Source: an uncultured Clostridia bacterium
Lineage (GTDB): Bacteria; Bacillota; Clostridia; Christensenellales; UBA1242
DNA length: 11,554 nt
NCBI GenBank assembly: GCA_937891595.1
Contig: CALATF010000005.1
Span: 1 to 11,554 of the forward strand
Reading direction: 5' to 3'
The first letter of the stretch is position 1, and each line of letters opens with the position of its first letter. The translations under genes and the position numbers were made by a program. The notes under the pieces were generated by a model. It was not told where the DNA came from. It saw nothing but the letters and a program-made list of their open reading frames with translations, and searched no databases. This document shows, piece after piece, positions 5,666-11,554 of this stretch.

Positions 5666-7321
5666 ATGTCAGATAATATAGAAAATAAAGCAGCTAGAGG
5701 CAGTATATCTCAAATAATTTTAACTGCATTAAGTTCTGGCAATAAATATGGTTATGAGATTTGTAAAGATATTGAGAAAATAACTAAAGGTAAATTGATT
5801 TTAAAACAGCCAAGTCTTTATAGTTGTCTTAGGAGAATGGAAGAACAGGGTTTGATTTCGTCTTTTTGGGAAGATAGTTCTTTAGGCGGAAAACGTCACT
5901 ATTATTCTTTAACAGAAGAAGGCAAAAATGTATATTTAAAAAATAAAGATATATGGTCAGAAAAAGATCTTTTAAATAGTTTGCCAGAAAATATAGAAAA
6001 TAGCGACAATAGAACAACAAAAAATGAAGAAAAAAATGATTATGAAGATGAAGTAGATTTTAATAAAGACAACGTAGTTGTAGTTAATCAAGAAAATCTT
6101 TTTAATTTGGCAAAAAAACAAGAAGACATTAAAAAGATAACCGAAGATCAATTAGATGGTAGTGATAATCAATCATATTTGCAATTTGATTTTTTTGAAC
6201 AAAATATCAAACATGTTAAGAATTCTGAAAAACCAACTGATAGCATATCTTCTTATGTTAACAAATTTTCTATACTAGATAATCATTCAAAAGAAATACA
6301 GCCTAGTGAAAATGAAGATTTTAATGAAGACTTTGAAAAAGAAATGACAATTAATGAAGAAGCTATTAATTGTACAAATATTTTAAGTGATGAAATTGAT
6401 AAAAATATTGTTATTCCTGAAACAAATATTTTATCTGATGATCTTTCAGAAGATGTTATGATTAAAAAACAAGATATAATTATTTCAAGAAATATCAAAG
6501 CTGATAATGAAATAAACGATAATAAAATAACTTGGGAAGTAGATAAAACTGACGTTGTTGATAATTCAGCTTCCTCTCCCCTATTTGATAATCAAGATTA
6601 TAAATCTGTTATAGGAGAATTATATAATAATTCTCAATTAAAAGACCCATATGAGCAAAATAAATTTCATACATTTAAAGAGATATTTCCTTCCTCACAG
6701 TTAAAAAAAGAAATTAAAATAAATAATAACGAAAATAATAACGATAGAACAATTAATGAAATAGTAAAATCAAATAAAGATAGTAATATTAATTGTGATG
6801 ATATTAAAATGTTAAATAGTTTATATAATCTTCAAGGAATTAATATCAAGGTCCATAAAGATTTAGAAAATAAAAGACAAAATAAAGTATATACAGACAA
6901 AAACAAACTAAATATGGTTAGTGCTTGGATTATAACATTAATAGCATTGTTTGAAATAATAGGAGTTTATTATTTGCTAAAAAATAATAATTTACTTCAA
7001 AAAGGTCAAACTATTATATATTTTTTAAGTACTATGATGGTTTTATGTTTTTGCGTTATTCAAACGTTAGAAAATATTTTTGATAGATTTAAATTAGTAA
7101 AAATAAAAAAGCGTTTTAATAAAATAATTGTATCTAGATTGCTAATTACAATTTTACTTGTAGTTGGTGTGTTCGCTATCAATTTATCATTTGGAATGTC
7201 TCATTTGTTTCAAAGGGAATTCTTAAGTTTTTGGCTTATTCCATGCCTAATGATATCAAATGTTTTAGTTTATACCGTAATTTATTATTCTCTTCTAAAT
7301 TCTAAAAGTTTTAATAATTAA
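5666..7321 (+). CDS. PadR-type DNA-binding domain fused to a long acidic linker and four membrane segments
   Basis: A 551 aa protein of unusual build. Residues 8-95 are a PadR winged helix: GSISQIILTALSSG, then YGYEICKDI, then QPSLYSCLRRMEEQGLI, then GGKRHYYSLTEEG, all typical of the family. The usual C-terminal dimerisation helices of PadR are not visible. Instead, residues about 96-410 are rich in Asp, Glu, Asn, Lys and Ser and are probably disordered, with a 16-residue tandem repeat (237-268). Four hydrophobic segments follow at about 417-438, 448-467, 487-507 and 520-543, with positive residues between the second and third. No signal peptide is present, so the DNA-binding end should be cytoplasmic and tethered to the membrane. 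It opens an operon with an ABC transporter. The inferred role is to sense an envelope or transporter signal and control that operon; this is untested. The start follows AGTAGGG. Confidence 0.85.
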   Translation: MSDNIENKAARGSISQIILTALSSGNKYGYEICKDIEKITKGKLILKQPSLYSCLRRMEEQGLISSFWEDSSLGGKRHYYSLTEEGKNVYLKNKDIWSEKDLLNSLPENIENSDNRTTKNEEKNDYEDEVDFNKDNVVVVNQENLFNLAKKQEDIKKITEDQLDGSDNQSYLQFDFFEQNIKHVKNSEKPTDSISSYVNKFSILDNHSKEIQPSENEDFNEDFEKEMTINEEAINCTNILSDEIDKNIVIPETNILSDDLSEDVMIKKQDIIISRNIKADNEINDNKITWEVDKTDVVDNSASSPLFDNQDYKSVIGELYNNSQLKDPYEQNKFHTFKEIFPSSQLKKEIKINNNENNNDRTINEIVKSNKDSNINCDDIKMLNSLYNLQGINIKVHKDLENKRQNKVYTDKNKLNMVSAWIITLIALFEIIGVYYLLKNNNLLQKGQTIIYFLSTMMVLCFCVIQTLENIFDRFKLVKIKKRFNKIIVSRLLITILLVVGVFAINLSFGMSHLFQREFLSFWLIPCLMISNVLVYTVIYYSLLNSKSFNN

Positions 7322-7375
7322 ATTTAACTATTTACATATAAAAATTTTATGATATTATTATATAAGGAGTAAAAA

Positions 7376-8317
7376 TTGGGTAACGTAGTTTTGAGGGTAA
7401 AAAATCTAACTAAAAAATATGGAAATAGGGTCGCCGTTGACGACCTTTCTTTTGATGTTTTTGAAGGAGAGATTTTCGGATTTTTAGGACCTAACGGAGC
7501 CGGCAAAACTACTGCCCTAAAAATGATAACAGGTTTAGCTAAGCCAGATTCCGGTAATATAATTATATGTGGTAAGTCATTAAAAAAACATTTTGAGAAA
7601 GCAATTCATAATGTTGGTGGCATTATTGAAAATCCTGAAATGTATAAAAACTTTTCAGGATTAGATAATTTAAAGTATTTTGCAAGCCTATACAAAGGTA
7701 TAACAAATGAAAGAATTGAAGAAGTTGCAAATATTGTAGGTTTAGCTGATAGAATAAAGGACAAAGTGAAAACTTATTCTTTAGGAATGAAGCAACGTTT
7801 AGGAATAGCTCAGGCACTTCTCCATCGTCCAAAGTTACTTATTTTAGATGAACCCACAAATGGCCTTGATCCAACAGGCATTATCGAAATGAGGAGATTT
7901 TTGAAAGATACTGCTATAAAAGAAGGGATAGGGATATTAGTATCTAGTCACAATCTTTCTGAAATGGAATTGATGTGTGATACTATAGGAATAATAAGTG
8001 CAGGAAGATTAGAAAAAATTAGAGCTATTGATCAACTTAAATCTTATAACGATAATCAACAAGTTAGTTTAAAGGTAAATTTTCCGAATTTTGCAGGAAA
8101 ACTTATTATGAATAAATATAATTTAGAAAAAATTTCAATTATTAAAGATACTTTAACTGTTGATATAACCCATGATAAAATACCTGAAATTACTGAACTT
8201 CTTGTTTCTAATGGCATATTAGTATATTCAGCAAACGCTGTTGTAAAAACTTTAGAGGATGTCTTTTTAGAAACTGTTAATAAAAGATCTCTTCCTCCAC
8301 CACCAAATGTAAATTAA
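7376..8317 (+). CDS. ABC transporter ATP-binding protein, BcrA/LanF-like
   Basis: The 313 aa ATPase of an ABC-2 type exporter. Walker A is GPNGAGKTT (38-46), the signature is SLGMKQ (135-140), Walker B is LLILDEP (154-160), the D-loop is in TNGLDP (161-166) and the H-loop is His192. The Q-loop position reads IIENPEMY with Glu85 instead of Gln. This E-loop is known from lantibiotic-immunity (LanF) and bacitracin-resistance (BcrA) ATPases. The C-terminal extension (about 215-313) ends in a short proline run. Translation starts at TTG, chosen because AAGGAG (7364-7369) sits six bases upstream and the strand-1 sequence begins directly after it. It is the only non-ATG start among the complete genes here. 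It lies 54 bases after the PadR gene and 18 before the permease, in one operon. The substrate is unknown; peptide antibiotics or lipids are reasonable guesses. Confidence 0.93.
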   Translation: MGNVVLRVKNLTKKYGNRVAVDDLSFDVFEGEIFGFLGPNGAGKTTALKMITGLAKPDSGNIIICGKSLKKHFEKAIHNVGGIIENPEMYKNFSGLDNLKYFASLYKGITNERIEEVANIVGLADRIKDKVKTYSLGMKQRLGIAQALLHRPKLLILDEPTNGLDPTGIIEMRRFLKDTAIKEGIGILVSSHNLSEMELMCDTIGIISAGRLEKIRAIDQLKSYNDNQQVSLKVNFPNFAGKLIMNKYNLEKISIIKDTLTVDITHDKIPEITELLVSNGILVYSANAVVKTLEDVFLETVNKRSLPPPPNVN

Positions 8318-8335
8318 TAAAAAGGAGTTAATTTA

Positions 8336-10081
8336 ATGGGCAAGCTTTTTAGACTTTTTAATGGTGAATTAAAAAAGATATTTTTAGGGCCTGGCATATT
8401 TTTTATGACTGCCTTTTTAATTTTAGCTTTAACTATAGCTCCTAAAATATTTAATCCAACTAGTAAAGAAGATATTACATCTTCAATATCTATAGAAACA
8501 ACAACTGTAATTGATGCTTATACTTCATTTTTAGAATATAAAACAGAGTCTAATACAAAAATAAATAACATAAAATCTGATATTAATTCATTAATAGAAA
8601 ATCAATCTGATTTTAAGGCAGATTTACAAAAATTAACACAAGAAATTAACGATTATAAAATGCAATTAGATAAATTACTTTTAACTTCAACCGATTATTC
8701 TATTTCTAATTTAGCAAATTGTATTAAAGAGTTTATTTTAAAAAATGAAGAATTTTCTGATTTATACAAATCTTATATGAGTTCATTTGCTTTCCCGCTT
8801 GTTTTGGTTGATGAACAATTAGATTTAGATATTAAAAACGAAGTCTCAAGAATATCAAAAACTCTTAATATGACTGGTGATAAAACAACAAGGGATTTAT
8901 ACGAAAAAATTAATGAAAATCTTGATGTATATAAACCTACTCAAAACCTTAATAATTTGGTAAATAAAATAAAATCTTTAAATTATTCAAAAGATAATTT
9001 AACTAAAATTCTTACAGATTATCCTGGGAAAAAATCGGATTATAAAGAACAATTATTTACAGATATAAATCAATCTGCAAATTTAGCATACTTAGATGAG
9101 GAATATAACATTTCAGATTCAAAAATACTAGAAATTAAAAAAAATGCAATATCTTATTTATCTGTAGAAGATTCTATTTATAATATAATGTATAACAAGT
9201 TACTATTAGAATTTTCTAACAATACTTCTGATAGTGAATTAGCTACTTATATAGGCTTTAAAGATTTTAATTCTTATAAATATAAAGAGTTGGCTACGAA
9301 ATATGAATATTTGTTAGATAATAAAATTACAGATGAAAATCTTGCCACTTTATTTTCTTTCAATACCAGTTCATCTTCAAATGTTAATGCTTTTGATTAT
9401 ATGTATTTAACAATGGAAATAGCTAGCGTTTTGATTATAGCATTCACGGTAATAATAGGTGCAGGTATGATTTCTAAAGAATATTCTGAAGGAACTATAA
9501 AATTGCTAGCGATAAGGCCTTTTAATCGTAACAAAATCATTTTAGCAAAAATACTTGCAACTATGTTTATGGCATTTATTTTAGTTCTTGTAACGTCAAT
9601 AATATCTTTTATTACGGGTTATTTTTTATATGGAATATCATTCCCTACTGTCTTATTAGTCTTTAATGGTTCTACTGCTTTTACATTGCCTATTTTTGTA
9701 GTATATTTGATATATCTAGCATGCTTATTAATCAAGATATGGGTTTTTGCTCTACTTGCAATTGCTATATCAACTATTTTTAAATCTTACATAGCTGCTG
9801 TTTGTGTTTCTACTGGTATTTATATTATAAACTTAATTTTAACTTTTATTTCTAAAGGCGCAAGCTGGTTGAAATACAATATTTTTGCAAATTTAGATTT
9901 ATTCAAATTCTTTGGAGGAAGTAACATAGCTAATTATGCTACAGATGAGAATCTAACTAGTTTATTTATTTCTCCTGTGTTTCCTGACACTTCTGTATGG
10001 CTTTCAATTATTTCAATAGCGTCGTTAGTGTTAGTTTTAAATATTGTAATTTTTACAGTGTTTAAACATAGGGATATTTAA
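8336..10081 (+). CDS. ABC-2 type transporter permease with a large extracytoplasmic domain
   Basis: The 581 aa membrane partner of the preceding ATPase. One hydrophobic segment lies at about 16-36. A long hydrophilic region (about 40-355) follows, with a predicted coiled coil (about 70-118) and many Asn, Lys and Ser. The remaining segments are at about 360-379, 401-432, 452-480, 483-504 and 553-576, giving six in all. Between segments 2 and 3 is the cytoplasmic coupling motif KEYSEGTIKLLAIRP (381-395), characteristic of ABC-2/BcrB-like permeases. Simple ABC-2 permeases have about 230-280 residues; the excess here is the outer domain between segments 1 and 2. The start follows AAGGAG (8322-8327). 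A clear terminator follows the stop, closing the operon. The outer domain may bind the exported compound or cell-wall material, which is inference. Confidence 0.9.
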   Translation: MGKLFRLFNGELKKIFLGPGIFFMTAFLILALTIAPKIFNPTSKEDITSSISIETTTVIDAYTSFLEYKTESNTKINNIKSDINSLIENQSDFKADLQKLTQEINDYKMQLDKLLLTSTDYSISNLANCIKEFILKNEEFSDLYKSYMSSFAFPLVLVDEQLDLDIKNEVSRISKTLNMTGDKTTRDLYEKINENLDVYKPTQNLNNLVNKIKSLNYSKDNLTKILTDYPGKKSDYKEQLFTDINQSANLAYLDEEYNISDSKILEIKKNAISYLSVEDSIYNIMYNKLLLEFSNNTSDSELATYIGFKDFNSYKYKELATKYEYLLDNKITDENLATLFSFNTSSSSNVNAFDYMYLTMEIASVLIIAFTVIIGAGMISKEYSEGTIKLLAIRPFNRNKIILAKILATMFMAFILVLVTSIISFITGYFLYGISFPTVLLVFNGSTAFTLPIFVVYLIYLACLLIKIWVFALLAIAISTIFKSYIAAVCVSTGIYIINLILTFISKGASWLKYNIFANLDLFKFFGGSNIANYATDENLTSLFISPVFPDTSVWLSIISIASLVLVLNIVIFTVFKHRDI

Positions 10082-10088
10082 GGTATAT

Positions 10089-10121
10089 AAAAAAAGCTAC
10101 CTAATCAGGTAACTTTTTTTT
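10089..10121 (+). terminator. Rho-independent terminator of the PadR-ABC operon
   Basis: The stem runs from an A-run and GCTACCT to AGGTAAC and T8 (10114-10121), with one C-A mismatch and a 4-base loop (AATC). It lies just downstream of the permease stop. The A-run on the left would also allow termination of the minus-strand gene that ends at 10187. Confidence 0.85.
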
Positions 10122-10186
10122 ATAAATAATCAAAGCGAAGGTATTTTTGGAAAGAAAAAGATCAAATATAAAAAACTTTTATAAAT

Positions 10187-10933
10187 TTATTTTATTTCTT
10201 TAAACCCATTACGGCTCCATAGCCAAAGAGGTGTATGAATATCTATAGGAGAAAATTCACTATTTTTTAATAATAATTTCCAGCGTTTTTCAACAATAGA
10301 TTGAACATCATTTCTATTAAATTCTTTTTCAGTAATAATAGAGAGCTTTTTTGATGCTTGTATTACATGTGTATCAGGAGCGATGGATAAATCTTGAAGA
10401 TTTATAAATTTTATATTTGTATACAAATGCAATACATATAACCAGTAATTACAAATTTTATTACCACTTAAATAAGGAAAGTCCTTTTTATGCTCTTTTT
10501 GAATGTAGTTCCTAATTATATTAACATCGTATTTACATTCTTTAAATAATTTTCTTATATCACCACTAAAGTATTCATTAATTGTTTTACATAATTTAAT
10601 CCATATTTCAGTTTGTTTATTTTTTTGAAGAGCTATTTTATATTTTGTTAAAGCTTTTTTTACGTTTTCTAAAGGCATAGCTAAAACTTTTTCTATATTA
10701 AAAACAAAATTAGTTGTATTATCCTCATATGTTTTTAGTACACTTTCCCATAATTTATAAGAATTTCTTTGATAATTTAATGACATGGGTAAGGTGAAAT
10801 ATATAAAGTTTTCTTTTGAGCTTTTATCTAAATGAGGATTACTATCTTCTGGCATAAATTCTCCACCCAGCTCACCATTTTGCCACATTTTATATAGTTT
10901 TTTTACATTATTTAAAATATGTTGTGTTTGCAT
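10187..10933 (-). CDS. Divergent HhH-GPD superfamily DNA glycosylase-like protein
   Basis: A 248 aa soluble, basic protein; the exact family is not recognised. A helix-hairpin-helix-like stretch PYLSGNKICNYWLYVL (153-168) places Lys159 where bifunctional glycosylases such as endonuclease III and OGG1 have their Schiff-base lysine. About 28 residues later comes APDTHVIQASKKL (185-197), matching the HhH-GPD block in which Asp187 would be the catalytic aspartate. The C-terminus has a distinctive SPIDIHTPLWLWSRNGF (228-244). No four-cysteine iron-sulfur cluster is present. If the match holds, it removes damaged bases and nicks DNA in base-excision repair. The start is supported by AAGGAAA just upstream. 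It is preceded by rnhA on the same strand with about 100 bases between. The superfamily call is moderately sure; the substrate is unknown. Confidence 0.55.
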   Translation of the reverse strand: MQTQHILNNVKKLYKMWQNGELGGEFMPEDSNPHLDKSSKENFIYFTLPMSLNYQRNSYKLWESVLKTYEDNTTNFVFNIEKVLAMPLENVKKALTKYKIALQKNKQTEIWIKLCKTINEYFSGDIRKLFKECKYDVNIIRNYIQKEHKKDFPYLSGNKICNYWLYVLHLYTNIKFINLQDLSIAPDTHVIQASKKLSIITEKEFNRNDVQSIVEKRWKLLLKNSEFSPIDIHTPLWLWSRNGFKEIK

Positions 10934-10964
10934 AGTTTTTCCTTAGTTGAAGTTTTATATCAAA

Positions 10965-10973
10965 TTTATAGCA
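10965..10973 (-). promoter_or_regulatory. Possible extended -10 promoter of the glycosylase-like gene
   Basis: The minus strand has TGCTATAAA (10973-10965), an extended -10 of the same form as in the lexA promoter. No good -35 lies 16-18 bases upstream. The predicted start near 10958 would give a short leader containing the ribosome binding site. Confidence 0.4.
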
Positions 10974-11038
10974 TGTTTTTTAATTTAAAAATTTTTTATT
11001 AATTGATAGTTTATTAAATTAACCTCTTTTATAAAAAA

Positions 11039-11479
11039 TTATGTATTTAACTTAGTAATTTCGTTTCTGGCTATTTCATCACATTCATTATTGTATTTAT
11101 TATCAGAATGACCTTTTACCTTATGAAAAGTAACCTTATGCTTTTCAAGCAATTCAATTAAAATAAGCCATAAGTCTTGATTAAGAACTTGTTTTTTTTG
11201 AGAGTTTTTCCAATTATTTAATTGCCAGTTTGTTAACCAGTCTTGTAATATTGCATTACAAACATAAGCGGAATCTGTATATAAATCAACTTCACAATTT
11301 TCTTTAAGTGCAGATAAAGATTTTATTACAGCTATTAATTCCATTCTATTGTTAGTTGTTAATTTTTCCCCACCGGAAATAATTTTTCTTTTATCGTTAT
11401 ACATTAATATTCCGGCATATCCACCTGGTCCGGGATTACCTGAGCAGGCACCGTCTGTGTAAATATAAACTGTTTTCAT
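11039..11479 (-). CDS. rnhA: Ribonuclease HI
   Basis: Cleaves the RNA strand of RNA-DNA hybrids, removing R-loops, replication primers and stray ribonucleotides. The 146 aa length is typical of bacterial RNase HI. The active site is complete: Asp9 (in YTDGACSGNPGPGG), Glu47 (NNRMELIA), Asp69 (YTDSAYV), His124 (KGHSDN) and Asp134. The basic-protrusion region with its Trp residues (about 81-95) is also present. No Shine-Dalgarno sequence precedes the ATG. The start is kept because the protein begins exactly where the family normally begins and the frame is closed upstream. The reason is unusual: the upstream DNA is the coding sequence of a truncated polysaccharide gene whose frame overlaps the first 44 bases of rnhA. 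Confidence 0.96.
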   Translation of the reverse strand: MKTVYIYTDGACSGNPGPGGYAGILMYNDKRKIISGGEKLTTNNRMELIAVIKSLSALKENCEVDLYTDSAYVCNAILQDWLTNWQLNNWKNSQKKQVLNQDLWLILIELLEKHKVTFHKVKGHSDNKYNNECDEIARNEITKLNT

Positions 11480-11554
11480 ATATATCTAACAAAACTAATT
11501 TGCTTGGATTATATTTCATTATCTGTCTACATAATTCTGAACCAATTGATCCTC
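11436..11554 (-). pseudogene. 3'-truncated CapD/WbpM-type NDP-sugar dehydratase/epimerase fragment, running off the window
   Basis: The minus strand, in the frame starting at 11552, reads GSIGSELCRQIMKYNPSK and then LVLLDIYENSLY before it diverges and stops at TAA (11438-11436). This matches the start of the Rossmann domain of the FlaA1/CapD/WbpM/PglF family: the nucleotide-binding glycine loop, the following helix and the second strand LLDIYEN. Family members normally continue for over 250 further residues with a catalytic site. Here homology ends where rnhA begins, so the catalytic part is missing. The remaining tail (LHRRCLLR) is rnhA read in another frame. The 5' part lies outside the window. 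The fragment should be non-functional as a sugar enzyme. A chimeric assembly at this point is an alternative explanation. Confidence 0.75.

Noticed and set aside
7331..7358. TTTACA-16-TATTAT with an extended TGA -10 before the ABC ATPase gene
   Set aside because: The predicted start (about 7365) lies inside the ribosome binding site, so the transcript would lose it. Co-transcription from the PadR promoter is simpler, though an internal promoter is not excluded.

Overview
The window looks like a chromosomal piece of an AT-rich, low-GC Gram-positive bacterium, most likely an uncultured clostridium-like Bacillota. The signs are AAGGAG-type ribosome binding sites, TTGACT/TATAAT promoters with 17-base spacers, a Bacillus-type SOS box, a PadR regulator, and a LexA gene beside a tyrosine recombinase. 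The lineage is an inference from these features; no rRNA is present.

Region by region. (1) 1-1900, minus strand: lexA and, upstream of it, a Xer/integrase-type recombinase. About 40 bases between them hold the recombinase terminator, a LexA box and the lexA -35 element, all overlapping. The recombinase has no ribosome binding site, and its best promoter predicts a transcript starting at the ATG. (2) 1890-4158, plus strand: serS with a strong promoter and a short leader, then an unrecognised protein that resembles an OAS/CD-NTase-type nucleotidyltransferase whose catalytic acidic residues are replaced. (3) 4159-4818: a 660-base AT-rich gap without a credible gene, holding short ATGCAAAC repeats and one perfect 13-bp hairpin. 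(4) 4819-5505, minus strand: a YgjP-type HEXXH metalloprotein. (5) 5666-10081, plus strand: a three-gene module. It comprises a PadR-type DNA-binding domain joined by a long acidic linker to four membrane segments, a BcrA-like ABC ATPase with a glutamate in the Q-loop position, and an ABC-2 permease with a very large outer domain. It ends at a clear terminator. (6) 10187-11554, minus strand: a divergent HhH-GPD DNA-glycosylase-like protein, RNase HI, and at the window edge the cut-off end of a CapD/WbpM-type polysaccharide gene running into the rnhA start.

Functionally, lexA, the glycosylase-like gene and rnhA relate to genome maintenance, and serS is housekeeping. The PadR-ABC module is probably an envelope-stress or antimicrobial-peptide export system with an unusual membrane-bound regulator. 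The most interesting items are the membrane-tethered PadR module, the apparently inactive nucleotidyltransferase behind serS, the overlapping control region of lexA, and the capD/rnhA junction.
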